A stretch of DNA of 64,000 nucleotides from Uranotaenia lowii. Its lineage: Eukaryota; Arthropoda; Insecta; Diptera; Culicidae. Within the stretch, counting starts at the first letter, position 1, and each line of letters opens with the position of its first letter. Positions 20,960-33,500 of the stretch are shown piece after piece. Location of the stretch: the NCBI RefSeq assembly GCF_029784155.1, contig NC_073692.1, forward strand, positions 317,158,105 to 317,222,104. The letters are read 5' to 3'. A program made the translations under genes and the position numbers. The notes below the pieces were generated by a model, which saw only the letters and a list, made by a program, of their open reading frames with translations, made no database searches and was not told the DNA's origin.

Positions 20960-22619
20960 TTCAGGAATCAAACAAATCATCTAAAATTTTACACTGATGT
21001 TTGGTGACCGAGAAGGCATTGAAAAAACATATGGGAGCAAAACGTTTTTTTTTTTTGGCTCTCTCTTACTATGTTTTATGCAAAAGAACTAGTGATATCT
21101 GAAATTTCAGCCTTGACGTATGCTTCACATCAGTTTCCAACATTTTCTTTTAAAGTATACAAAAAAATTGCAAGTGAAACTGAAATATAGCTAAATATAT
21201 ACATAAATATGCGCATTTTTCCTGCCCGGTTTCGGAACTCAGCTTTTGTGACTACTTTTACTATAAAATCATTTTCTCAAAAACTGTTAGATATTTTAAC
21301 AGAAAAACTGCTCTAACTTATTTAAAACAGATGTGCGCTCATGTGCATATTGTTTTCAGACTCCTATCTATTGGAATATGAGGGAAAATGAATATTTTTC
21401 TAAGTATGCGCTTCTCCCCTATAAACAGATTTTGATCGTCTTGAGGCTTGCAAAAAATCTTTCATGTTTATTTTCATAAGACTTGATGAAATATTCTTTT
21501 TTGGACACAAGACTTAAACATTATAATCACTTAATTTGGGATTTTTGTTCGATTAAGGAAAAAGTTAAACCTGGGCAAAATACGGGCTTTTTCAACGAAA
21601 ACTGAGCCGAGCTATTTTAAATATTTGGGAAAGTCCTGGTGAAATCAGGCAATCACGCAAAATTAAATTAGCCCACAAATTCACAAATCTTCTAAAAATC
21701 GGTTCACTAAGTTTTTGTACATGGTTCATTTTAAGTATGAGAATCGAATTAATATTCCCCTTTTTCGAAGGACTTTATAAACAAATAAATTACATAAAAT
21801 TAAAAAAAAATCTTAAAGTTACTTTTCGAACCAATTATAACAAAAAATATAAAAAAACCAAAACAATCTATCGGTGCTCTCCTGATTGATTGCCTTACGT
21901 CTTCAGGTGTTGACAGGCAGCTGACACAGGTAGAAGGCGTTTATTTACCTGACCAACAACAATAATAAGCCATCTAACAGATCCATCAGTCGCTTGAAGA
22001 ATGAAGCTCTTCCACATGTAGGTATTGCTGATCCACTCTTTTTTTCTATTTCTGCGATAGCTTATTTGGGCTCCCGTAGGGTACCACTGTAAAAAAAATT
22101 ACAGTATTCAAGAAAAAAATGAGCATTGTTCTACATAAGGATTATTTATCGACTGAAATTAAATCGGATGAACAAGCGGAAAACATTGAAAGATGATTTA
22201 ATAAAAAGTTGTCAAACAAACATGTATACCAAATATTATTATCGGATTATCTATTGTTTACAAAACAAAAAATTGTGTTTGCCTTGAACTTGGTCAATCA
22301 GCGGTCAAAATCACGGAAAAATGAATAATAAAAAAAAACCTGTTTGCGATGGGGTCAACCAGCGGACAAATTCACGAAAAAAAATGAAAACCTGTAGTTG
22401 TTTAAATAAGTTTAGAGTTCGACGACACGGTAGCGATCATTCATTGAATGTTGGATTTCGTGCTATGTTTTGCAGTCGGAGTTATTCGTATAAAGTTTAA
22501 CTGAAAAGCGGTTAGCGTGTAGAAAACCGTCAGATTTTATACTGATTTGACAGATCGCACAAATTTCGCAGTTATGAGTGCGCAGTCCAATTTTTTGCGA
22601 TGCGAATGGTATTATTTCC
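20960..22619. other. no gene; one fragment of a dispersed repeat
   Basis: 20960-21060 (ttcaggaatcaa..., acatatgggagcaaaa) is a diverged copy of the right end of the hAT-like element at 35910-36759, so remains of that family abut copy 1. The rest is AT-rich with no coding content recognised on either strand; 21880-21960 is slightly more GC-rich. Confidence 0.4.
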
Positions 22620-22621
22620 TA

Positions 22622-23368
22622 CACTGACAAATCATTTGACACTTTAGTGTGTAAAATTTCACACATTTTCGAAATAAGTAGACCAACACATTAAATGTGT
22701 GAAGGTACTGCTGCACATTAATGTAAAACACCCTTTAAGGAAAAGAAATGTGGGCGTTTCACACATTATGCAAAAAGCGTTTGAAACGAGAAAATGTGTG
22801 AAATCATAAAGCGCTTGGAAAGGAAAATGTGTAAAATAAAGCAATGTTTCAATGATCGGGGATGATTCGGAACTAAAATTAAAAATTTGATGCTATTTCA
22901 ATTCAAATAACATTTATTGAATCAATTAGAAGATTCTCAATGGATTGGTCCTATTTATGAGCTGGTGTGGGAATAAAAATTTCTTGCAGCGGAGAACACG
23001 GGTGGGATCTGAAAAACAAATTTAAACGATATTCGATATTGTTGAAAGGTTTGATTTAATTAGTGACGGTTACTTACCAACAATTGACCATACGACTCAA
23101 GACGACGATTTGGTCCTAGAATTTCCACGGATTTCTGTTCTTATAGGCTCCTATACGGCTCCTTCTTGATTCGTGCAAAACTGATGAAGGAGAATCTGGA
23201 ACAATAAGTTTTATTTCACACAGTTTTTCCTTACCCGCTTATTTCGCATAATGTGTAAATTTGTTAGTTGCATGGTGTGTAAAAATCACAAATCAGTTTG
23301 ACAGCTCCATATATTTGCTGAAAATGTGTGAAACGTTTTTGTAAAATGTGTGAAATGATTTATCAGTG
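22622..23368. mobile_element. TA-flanked MITE
   Basis: 747 bp with ends CACTGACAAATCATTT (left) and the complement of CACTGATAAATCATTT (right), flanked by TA (22620-22621, 23369-23370). Many internal copies of 'tttcacacatttt' in both orientations lie near both ends. Non-coding. TA flanks suggest mobilisation by a Tc1/mariner-type transposase. Confidence 0.75.
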
Positions 23369-23370
23369 TA

Positions 23371-24590
23371 TAATAGACTATTCACCGCGTACACAACTCC
23401 TTTTTTTAACTTCTCATATACGATTTGTAACATTTTAACGACAACATAATTGAATTCGACCAGCATATAAAGTATCAAAGACGCATTTATCGCATCAAAA
23501 ATCTTCGTCATGCCAAATTAGTTAATTCTCAGGCTATGGAAAAATGTGTTTTCAATAATGTAGATTGTTTTTTGTTTTGTCTGGGATTTTAACGCCCGCA
23601 ATTAATTCAATCTCAATGAATACTAAGAATAATAATATTTCATTCCGATGACTTCATGTTTTGTCCTCTCTTGCTAAATAATGATTTGAAGATTGATTCA
23701 AGAATTTACTTCTTAACTTTTCAATGAAATTAGTGAGTAAGAGTGAATTTTTTAACTGTGTTTACTGCTCCGGCTAGCCTACCGCACGGAAGGCTACCGT
23801 CGCGCGATTAGAAATTTTCCCAGTAACCGCAATATGCTTTCCACAAGAAGAACAACGATTTATTGGTCACTGACATGTACCGGCGCCCATTATCATCATC
23901 ACCGTCATCGTCTTTATCATCATCGCCAGTAGTTCTCGGTCTTTGTTATGAACCCGACCAAATTCAACCTTGTCAGGAATCTGGTTTTTCGATGACTGGC
24001 TTCTACCACCTGATTGATGCTACAAAATATTCCCCAGTAAGCACCCGGAACCACATGGCAGGGAAGTTCCTCTTCTTTCGAAAGTTTCAGCGAAGAAAAT
24101 CCCGGCATACATGGGACGGTACCTAAAGCAAGAATGTAGCTAGGAAGGTACCCGGCAGCAGCAAATGGACATCGTCAGTCAATTAAAGACTCGTCTCGTT
24201 CCACGACCGGCAGACAGAAGACGATGGAACGGACCGGTTGTTGTTGTTGTATATTATTATTGGTAAGATTATTATTATTTTAAACGATTTGACGTAGTGA
24301 TAAAACCTGCTATTAGGCTTCTACAATTTCGATTCGGAAATCTGGTGTGTCGAGGGTTTGCTTAATAGAATAAAAAAATATGTTCTTTAGTTTTTTTTCA
24401 ACACTTTTCAAATGTCATTTTAAAATTTTTATTTTAACTTTAGCTTCATATGTACATATATGAAATGTACACTGATGATCTCTATTGTAAAAGGTGCTTT
24501 AAATAAACCAGATCTGCAGTTTTTCATCGAATCGAAGAATTAACCAACCTTACGTTTCCTGTACAACTCGTCTTTCGTTATGTCATCTCC
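23371..24590. other. no recognised gene
   Basis: 23770-24260 is markedly less AT-rich and has (cat)n-like runs near 23885-23925 and a (ttg)n run near 24238. The short open frames on both strands have no recognisable content. It may be unique host sequence; nothing further can be supported. Confidence 0.3.
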
Positions 24591-24599
24591 AGAACATCT

Positions 24600-25250
24600 C
24601 CAATCATGCAACTTATGTTAGACCAAACGGTCAACCATTTAAAATTAATTTATTTTGGATGGTAAACACAATTATAAATAATGGAAACATAATGGATGAT
24701 ATTAAACTTGCCATTGAACGTATTCCTAAGAAACTCGATGTCATAGAGTTGGGTTAAACTTGGTTGAAAGAAACCCGCATCGATTTGGTCCAAAATCTTG
24801 GCTACAGAGGAATGTTTTCGTGCCGATGTAAGGTCTTGCGGAATTTGTAAAGGCTACTTTAAATTGTTATGAACTGGCGACCAGTCACGTGAATGGCTAT
24901 CATCACATTCATGTACGTTTAAAGTCTAGAGGACATGCTTTCTCTATCCACGCAACATATAAACCTCCCAATTATATGTTTGCGGATTTTTATTCATAGA
25001 AACTACGCTTGCCAGTTCGACTCCAGGATCGTCTTCATTCATAGTAGGTAGGCGACATCAACATCTATTTGAACAAATGCAACAACCTCCAGACAATTGA
25101 AGACTTTCTTTGAGCTTCTCAATAGCTTCCGAGCAACTAATTCTCACATAACGAGACCTGAGTTGCAAGTGGCAAATCTAAACCATGTTATTGCCTCTGA
25201 TCCTTTGTATTCGAAAACTATCAACCATACAATCTTTTCTGATAAAAAGG
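24600..25250 (+). pseudogene. decayed LINE endonuclease fragment (CR1/I-like type)
   Basis: Frame-shifted translation gives a series in endonuclease order: T-W-L-K-E-T-R near 24760, A-T-Y-K-P-P-N near 24955, a G-D-I-N-I-(Y/N)-L-N-K-C-N block near 25045, T-R-P near 25150 and N-H-V-I-A-S-D near 25185. Stops and indels separate them, and no RT remains. It ends at the TA where the DD37E element at 25256 is inserted. Clade assignment is only approximate. Confidence 0.6.
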
Positions 25251-25340
25251 TTCTAAAGGGTGTCCACGATGAAATTGCCACACACAAAATTGATTTTTCA
25301 TCCGATTGCCATCAAATTTTCAGGAATTGAAAAATAATTA

Positions 25341-25800
25341 TTAAACTTCATTTGCCCGCACCTTGGCGCTAACCCCGGTAATAAGATTCTGCACAACCTG
25401 TGAATCAATCGTTTTTTGCATATAAACCCCCACTTTCTTCAGTTCCTCGACTGTCTTCACTACCTTAGGTCGTTCAAGAAGGTGCTGCTTCATAATCGCC
25501 CAGTACTTCTCGATGGAGCGGAGCTTCGGAGTGTTGGGAGAGTTGAACATTTTCAACACGAAACTGACCTTATTGTCTGCATACCACTTCAGCACGTCCT
25601 TGGAGTAGTGGCATGAGGCTAAATCCGGCCAGAAGTACGTCTCGGTGGTCGAGTGATTAGCGTGCTAAGACGGTAATCACAGGTCCACTGATGGCATGGG
25701 TTCGATTCCCATCTCGGTACTGGGTGTTTAATGTTATTCTTAAGTTGTCCATGTTATTTATTCAGCCGCTTCTGGAGGCACTCTTTCATGTACCTACACT
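25341..25800 (-). pseudogene. C-terminal transposase fragment of copy 4, split by a SINE
   Basis: The minus strand reads Y-M-K-E-C-L-Q-K-R-L (about 25763-25792), is interrupted by the SINE, then T-Y-F-W-P-D-L-A-S-C-H-Y-S and on to L-R-S-I-E-K-Y-W. Exactly 37 residues lie between the Asp of W-P-D-L and the Glu of S-I-E-K, which is the DD37E signature. The first catalytic Asp and the DNA-binding half are gone. Confidence 0.85.
25641..25762 (+). repeat. tRNA-derived SINE
   Basis: A box-A-like TGGTCGAGTGATTAGCG and a perfect box B GGTTCGATTCCC lie 40-50 bases apart, followed by a short AT-rich tail. The acceptor-stem halves do not pair, so it is not a working tRNA gene. The insertion point is exact with respect to the transposase reading around it; target duplications were not found. 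Confidence 0.65.
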
Positions 25801-25856
25801 TGTTAAAAAGTTACAGCAATTTCATAGTATGGCAATTTCATCGTGGACACCCTTTA

Positions 25857-26532
25857 GTTGACCTCATTGAATTGACCATAGAAATAAAAAAGAATCTATC
25901 ATATTTGGTCGGGATTCGACCAGACCGAAGTAAACACCAATTTGAAAAAAAAATCTATTGCAGCGGATGTGAAACATGATAAACTACCTATCCAATGAAA
26001 ATCATAATATTTTTCAAATTTCTTCTGGTTTTATAAGAAAATTTCAATGTTGCAGACATTGGCAAAGGACAAAATGCGTTTCGCCAAAGTTAACTGAGAG
26101 CCACCTAAGAGGCGAAGATGAAATGCATGTTTTGGTCATGGAAACTGATTTTGTGCGAAATAATCTTATGTGTGTTGGATTTTTCGATTCAAAGCAGTTC
26201 TTCGGCCTGTCAAGAACTGATATCTGATAAGTTAAATGATAAAAAACGTTCCCGTGGCTCAACACTTCATGTTGCGGATTGTTAGCATTTGTTAAATTTC
26301 GTCCAGCCAGACTGAACCAAATCCTTAGGATTTTGTTTTCCAATTTACATAAGGGAATGTTAGAATTTTTAACATTTAACGATAAAAGATGTTTCATTTT
26401 ATTGCTTAATGTCGTTCAGAACGCAGCCAGTAAGAAAAAATCACAGATATTCTGCAATTCAGAATTGCGAAATTTGTATGGCTCGGTTCACTCTGGCTCA
26501 ACGGAAATAACTATTTTTCAAGCATCAGTCAT
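25857..26532. other. repeat remnants, no gene
   Basis: 25914-25937 contains TGGTCGGGATTCGACCAGAC, present in inverted orientation at 34602-34630. A 'cgttcccgtggct' word near 26248 resembles the hAT transposase-coding region at 29582 (R-S-R-G box), so a decayed hAT fragment is likely. Open frames on both strands (26044-26397, 26279-26596) have no recognised content. Confidence 0.35.
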
Positions 26533-26534
26533 AC

Positions 26535-29066
26535 CGTCAAACGGGGCATCATGCAACAGCGGGGTTCGATGCAACATTTATATAACACTACATTGAATCA
26601 ATTTTTAATTTAATGTATTGTAATAAAGTTATCTTTCAATGATAACAAAATGATGATGACATAATTTCTCGCATCTTAAGCTGGTTGTCTTAAGATTTTT
26701 ATTTTTATGTAAAATTTGAAAAATCGAGCAATAAATGTACAAATTTTAACATTTTTTTATGTTGAAAAAAACTTTACCCAGTATGACGGATCGGCTTGAT
26801 AAAATTACCTACAAACTTTTTACAGGTTTCCTCATGTTATTCCAACATTGATGGTTTAAAAATATTTTTCGAACAATCACCCAATTTTTTTAAATGAATA
26901 TTTTTAATATTCAGTTAGGTCAGGGGTGAGCAACCCGCGGCCCGCGGGCCGCATGTGGCCCGCGAGACCCTTATGTGCGGCCCGCGAAGCTTTTTTCAAA
27001 TGTTCATGCCTAAACTTTTTTCTTCAATGGATTACTAGGAAAAATGAATATGACATGGTCAAATATGCGCTTATATGCATTTTCCCAATAGTCATTCAGA
27101 TCGTTGACCTTTTCCCTAGCTTTTAAAGCATTTATTATGTTCTGTTTAAGGCATAAATGCAATATTGTTTATTGGCATAATGTAATATTGGAGCTTTTTT
27201 TTTTATTATTCAGGAATCAGGATACATTTTTCCTAATAATTCAACTCCTTCAAATTTGAAAAGCAAAATCCATTAAAATGAGGAAGAGCAGCTAAAAATC
27301 GGAAGCTACACATAATCAAAGGAATTTCGAAGCCCGTTAGTCAAGTCATTATTTTCGTTTCAAGTAAAAATAAAGTTTTATGATAAAAAATATGCTCAGC
27401 AGAAAATATTTTTAAATTATTCTATCGAATTCGGCAAAAAGGATGGTTCGGTTAGCATTAAAATACTGGAAAAAATTAAAACCAAAACCTTGTGAAATAT
27501 TTTTTATTTCTGAATATTGGCGAAAATTACGAAAGTTTAATAATAATGACTGGGTGAACGTTTTTGAATTTTTTATCAACTTGAATTATCCGGCATCAAA
27601 GTTACCGACAAAAATCAAAGTTTTTGATAAAAGCAATAGATATCTGAAATTCTGTGATTCGACCCAAAAGGTCTTTGAGAATTATCTGTGATGTTTTTTT
27701 AGAAATTTGATAGAAAATTTATAACAAACATCGATAAATTGAGTTATTTCACTTTTCAATCGCATTCCCCATTACCAAAGTCATTATATTACGAGGGAAA
27801 TTATATCCCAAAAATATCTAAATAAGATGAAAAAATTAAAAAATCTGCATAAAAATTCTAGAATTAAGAATGTAGTTTTGTAGATAATTGCTTAAAAATA
27901 TGTGAAATTGAAATTTTTTCTGTGATTTTGACCACCCTGTTCAATTTCAATTTAAAAAACGGGGGTTTTACCGTTTGAAGGAGAAAATCTAGGCTTTGAG
28001 GACAAGTTTTAACTGTGGAAAAAAATCCTACAAAGTCAATTAGCGATTCAACTTCCAACGCTAAGAAGACAGCAATTTCTTCGAATACATATTTTTCACA
28101 CTTTAAGTTATCACTGTGGGAGGCTCCAGGAGATTTTTAAATGGATATGATGACGAGTTGTAGTACCATCGGTTTTAAAAGAATGTTTTATGAACGAATG
28201 TTTGCCAAGAAGTAATTTAAAAAAAATCGAGAGAATTGAAAAATGTCAAACAGTTAATGATACACCTTCTCAATATCGGGTATTCAAAATGTCGTGTTGA
28301 ATTTCTGATGTTAAAAAAGTGAATTCGATTTATCTTTCCTTTTTCAGATTTGTTATCGCTAAAAACTTTCGGTTATAAAAATGCCACGAAGCTCTGCTTA
28401 TTATTGAAAAAAAAAGTTATTATAAGTGCGGCCCGCCGACAAAATTTCAAATTTAAATTGGCCCGTTGGTTCAAAAGGTTGCTCACCCCTGAGTTAGGTA
28501 TCTGGGGTTTAATGCAACAAAATGCAAATCAAAGAAATACCTTGTAAATCTCGTTTCAATGTGCTGGAATATGAATGTTTTGCATCACGCGTTTGTAAAC
28601 ATTTAAATTTCATTCATCCAAACATTTATTATTATGATTTCAGCTTGTAGAATTTTTCGTAGTATTATTTAACCCCTAAATGTATGCAGCATCCTTATTT
28701 TCAGAAAAAAATATGAAAATTTGTTTTTACAGACCCAAAAACTACTGCAATTGGTGTTGTCATGCGCAATGGTCTTTAAGGCATTGCAAATATATTAAAA
28801 ACTATGAATTTTCGTACGTGTTCATAAGATTTTTCATTAAAAACAAAGTTTGTTGCAAGTTACCCCATTTTCTAAGGAGTGTGAAAATCGCATGTTTTTA
28901 GAAAATTAAATATAACTGAAGAAACCAATAATTTTTTTAACTACGCCAATTTGATGCCCCAGCATCCTTAAAACTTTTGGTGCATAAAGGATACGATTAA
29001 CTGTGAACATAAGTTTTTTGGAAGCCATTTAAGTTGAAAATTGTTGCATGTTGCCCCAGTTGACGG
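26535..29066. mobile_element. TA-flanked DNA element with CCGTCAA ends, split by a hAT
   Basis: Left end CCGTCAAACGGGGCATCATG, right end the complement of CCGTCAACTGGGGCAACATG, flanked by TA (26533-26534, 29067-29068). About 0.95 kb without the nested hAT (26921-28491). Non-coding. A decayed relative lies at about 56315-56690. Confidence 0.8.
26921..28491. mobile_element. nested non-autonomous hAT element with 'ggcccgc' subterminal words
   Basis: 1571 bp with ends CAGGGGTGAGCAACC and the exact complement, flanked by a perfect 8-bp duplication AGTTAGGT (26913-26920, 28492-28499). The first 80 bases are unusually GC-rich ('cggcccgcgggccgc'), typical for Charlie-like hAT ends. Internal sequence is AT-rich and non-coding. 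Confidence 0.93.
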
Positions 29067-29183
29067 TACTCGTTGAGTGCTGCTCGTAAAGCGCCTATAA
29101 GTAGGCTCCTAAGTTAAGAACAAATTGCCCAGTCAAATGATAGCGCATTAAATTTTTTTAAACATTTTGGTTCGACCAGAGTG

Positions 29184-29413
29184 AACTGGGTGCAAACATG
29201 TTGCTATTAAAATTTAGTTTCTGCTTATTGTGTAATCAGAAATCGACCAGAATAGTCTCGACGGTTTTATAAGGGAACCCCCACCCCAGGCAAACCCCCA
29301 ATTTGACATGCCTGATTTAGACCCTTATAAAACCGTCGAGACTATTCTGGTCGATTTCTGATTACACAATAAGCAGAAACTGAATTTTAATAGCAACATG
29401 TTTGCACCCAGTT
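29184..29413. repeat. 92-bp inverted repeat with an inverted hAT end in its loop
   Basis: Arms 29184-29275 and 29322-29413 are reverse complements with one mismatch. The loop contains, on the minus strand, the hAT terminus CAGGCATGTCAAATTGGGGG, preceded by its target duplication GTCTAAAT. The other, normally oriented end of the same hAT and the same duplication are at 34493 and 34494-34501. So the left end of that element together with its host flank has been copied in inverted orientation. Confidence 0.85.
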
Positions 29414-29634
29414 GTTTTGGTCAATGCGGCCCGCGTAGCCCCGTCTTAAATTGTCACAAAAAAAAACACCACTGATTTTTATGTAAAATATTACTGCAAA
29501 AAACGAAAGTTAAATGTAACGTTTTCAACTTCATCAAAGTTCCAACATGTGCAAACCAGTTTCAGATACTATCAATTTTATCCGTTCCCGTGGCTTGAAG
29601 CATCGCCAATTTTCGACATTTTTGGAAGACATTA

Positions 29635-30328
29635 GGGGCCGTCCATAAATGATGTCACGCGTTAGGGGGGAGGGGGGGTTATGATTTTTGTGACAATTTG
29701 TGACATGGGGGGGGGGGGGGGTCAGCTTGAGCGTGACATCACTTATCATTACAAAAAAAAAACGCAGCAAAACAATATCAAATAATTTTATCCTAAATTC
29801 AATAAAACTATACTTGCACCATTCATTTAATGAATAATAATACTCACGTAATCACTTTTGGTAAATTTTGTTAACATAAGAAAGTTCACAAGAACACTTT
29901 CACTGCAACACTCAGGAAAGTCCTTTCCACTTAAATTGTGGCAAAACGGGAACAGGATTGCTTGGCTATTCTAACCTGTGGAGAAGATTTGGATGGTTGG
30001 ATAGAGATTTGGTCATTGATATGGAAAGTCATCAACATAATCCTTGGACTCATGATTGAAATGTGTTTTAAGCAATGATTGAAGGCTTGTTAAAAGTTGT
30101 AAACCTTTTTTTCAATTCTTTGAATAAAACTAATGAATTTAAAAAAAGCAACATTTTTAATCCAATTTCTATGAGTTTAAAATTTTACTCCAGGGGGGGG
30201 GGGTTAGGAAAACGTGGCGTAATACAAAAGGGGGGTTACGGAATTTGTGACAATATGTGACGGAGGGGGGAGGGGGGGGGGGTAATTTTTTTTCCAAATT
30301 TTGCGTGACATCATTAATGGACAGCCCC
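29635..30328. mobile_element. MITE with GGGGCCGTCC ends and TTA target duplication
   Basis: 694 bp with ends GGGGCCGTCCATAAATGATG and the complement of GGGGCTGTCCATTAATGATG, flanked by TTA (29632-29634, 30329-30331), the PIF/Harbinger pattern. Long G-runs interrupted by 'tgtgaca' are present near both ends. It lies inside the transposase remnant of hAT copy C. Confidence 0.85.
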
Positions 30329-30555
30329 TTAGACATGAATTAGATTGTGTTTCCTACTACACAGAAGTACGCTGGCTTTCCTGCTACGAGAGGAAATAAT
30401 ATTATTTTTGGAAATGAAAGGTGAACCTGTTGAACGTTTTCAAGCAGATCAGGGCAGGGTTCAGGAATTGGCGTTGCCGTTGATCGCACTGGCCACCTGC
30501 AAGATTTGAACTTAAAACTTCAAGGATAAAAAAAATATCATAGCTGCTTGAGATG

Positions 30556-33500
30556 TATGTATGTATGTATGTATGAATCCACCTTGGGTTTGCGGCAGCG
30601 CCGCGGTTATGGCCAAGAAAATAACACAGTACCATGCAACACAGTTATAACCTCTCAATGAGACTTTTAAGGGAATAGAATCGCAAGCAGAGGCACTTAC
30701 GGTATCCAGGGTATGAGTGGAAATAGTCTCGAGAAGCTATTACCATATTGTTGACTAACCAAAATAGCATATAAATTATAATCCCGCCCCCAAGGCTTCC
30801 GAAAAAAGAGTGCGTCCTTATTTTTCAAAAAGTAATCAAATAGTATCTTTTTCTCAACCATGCCAAATTCCCTTGACATAAATTGAGAAACGTCCAGTAT
30901 TCGAAACGGGTAACGAGCACATACCGCTACCTGCTCCTTCTGCAAAACAAGGATACCCTGATGCCCCTAACCCATTTTTTCGTTTATTAAATGTGTATTT
31001 TTAAAATATAATATATTTTATCATAATGTAGCATAATACAATATAATAGAAACCTATATTAAATAACATGATATTATATAATGTGAAATAAAAATATGAT
31101 ATAAATAACAAGATTAATTTTTTTTCCTGAAAAAAAGTAGATTAAAAATAAGTTAATGCATTCATCGCCAAAAACAATAAAATACCTAGATATCGACAAA
31201 AATTAATTTAATAATCTGTTGAAAATAAGATAAGTGACTTGCTGAACATTTTAAATCCAAGCGAACAAGATCTAAAATAAATTGTTGATTAATATGGAAT
31301 ACTAAACTTTAAACTAAGCTATAGAATAAATGGTAAAAAGAGACTTTGACAATCAATAAATTTCTTTGTTGCTTCAACTGGAAATTAAAATGTTAAATAT
31401 TTCAATTATTGATGTTATGTTTTGGATCCGCTGCTTCCGCTTGTCTGAAAACTATAGCATTTATTAATGTTAATTTTGGCTGAAAAGATAGAATGCTGTG
31501 CTGATCAACATTACAAAATAACTAGAAACATTTTTATTTTGAATTTAATGTTTTATTTTATTTATCATGGGACTTCTGCATAGAATATTCGTTACTTGCT
31601 GCGAAAAAAAACTAGCTTTATTATTTACTTGATAGCTTTGAAAGAAATATGATATTTAAGCTGAAATAATAAAACGGATAAATAAGCAAAATATAAAATA
31701 GTTTTAAAAAAATTTGTCTTGTGTTGGATTTGATGATCTGGAAAAAAAGACAATCGCAACGCAAAGCTACACCTTAAAAAACAAAACATTTAATAAATTA
31801 AACTTTTTTTTAACACCTTGCGGCTTTGCAGTCAATTACATGCATTGGATTATCGAATAGAAATATGCATGTTATTATTACTGTTTGAGGGTCAATCACT
31901 GAAAACAGTTAACAAAGTTTCAAGTAATTGAAATACGCATATGCTGTGATGGTGTGTGTATGTGTGTATGTTTCCCCATCGGTAGCAAGGTCCAGCCTAT
32001 GCCTGTGTGACTTGGCCTTCGAATTACTTCTATGGCTTCCACGGCCGATGGTTTGTCGAGAGAAGGCATCCAACTATCAAAAACCTACAATGGTTGCCAA
32101 TCCACTCCGCTTGCAAATTTCCTTGGGTTATCCCCAGATGCATTCTCTTTTGTAAATTAAATACAGCTGAATAAGCATATATAATAAATATGAAATGTAA
32201 TACTAATAAAATATGATAAATTCAAAGTTTTATGAGTATGCAATAAATCAAATATGGTGAATATGAAATGTAATGGGGTTAACATAAATAACAATAGTGA
32301 CTTCATTTCTATTGATGGAATCAACAATATATTCAATGTAAGGATAAATTTATGAAGTTACAGACTGAGAAGCACCATAAGCTAGCAAGAAACTTAATTA
32401 TGAAGAAACGAAGAGAGTTGGGTTCATATCGATAGGCCCAAATAGAATTCATTAATCAATAACTGATTTTAATAAACGCATATTAATCAAACAAAACTTA
32501 ATAAAAAGAAATGTGAATGAGTGTATGAGTGTGGGTTTCATAAAATGAATTTAGCAATGCTTTAAATCTTCTACAGAAATACTGAAATGGAAATAAGTAA
32601 AATCCTGAAAGGAAATTTTGATTAAATATGAAAATATCAGGAAAATTGTGTAAATAATCGGTTTCAAATGAAATGTATCATTGTTATAGTACGATAACCT
32701 GTAAACAAGTATAAATATATTTGTCTGAAGAAATCCATAATGATGCTCGATGATGATTTTTTATAAAATTTCAAGGAAAGTAATTAATAAGTTGCTCATG
32801 ATACCCTCTGTCAGGACTACTACAAATTATTGGAATAAAAATAATAATAAAAAAGCTATAAAGTTGGATGACACACAAATATAGCCACATTTGATAATTA
32901 CAGAATAAACATATGTTAAATAGTAAAGAATATTTGAAAATCAAGATTTCTAAGAAACTATTAAATATTATAGCTTTAAATTACAAATGTCATTTTCAAA
33001 AATTTGTGTAACAATGTGAGATTTTATATTTATTTCAACTCGAGTTCAAAGATAATATTAAAATTGTACTTAGCTGAATTGGTAATTGCTTGTTGACAGA
33101 AATAAATGTACAATACTTCTTCCATAGCAATGCAGAATTAATCACACACATGCGCGAACAAAGAAATACGAACGGTTCAAAAACATCAGAGTAGGCCACG
33201 CGCTGCAAACGCTTCATCGCATTAGCATACCATTAAGACAAACGCACACAAGCACAAAGAAACATAATCTGAAGCAAAGTCCACTTTCGATTGCCGCTAT
33301 TTTTTCGCATGTTTTCAGAACCATTTCTTTTTCGTTTCACCATTTGTATTTAACTTGTACTAACATAAATTTTCGAATAATAATATCCCGGTATGACTTA
33401 TCCTACTCCCGAGTTCTAAGATTTCATTCACTGCCGATAGCTACAAATGAAAATTATCCGAACGCGAGAAGGGAACGATCGATACTTCTTTCACTGATAA

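Larger units (their letters stand above)
25256..25854 (-). mobile_element. Tc1/mariner element, DD37E type, copy 4 (internally deleted)
   Basis: 599 bp with terminal repeats AAGGGTGTCCACGATGAAAT / complement, flanked by TA (25254-25255, 25855-25856). Internal deletion removed the N-terminal half of the transposase; a tRNA-derived SINE (25641-25762) sits in the remaining coding part. Confidence 0.85.

Noticed and set aside
25641..25720. Functional tRNA gene
   Set aside because: Has both promoter boxes but the acceptor-stem halves do not pair and no clean anticodon arm can be drawn; position inside a transposase fits a SINE.
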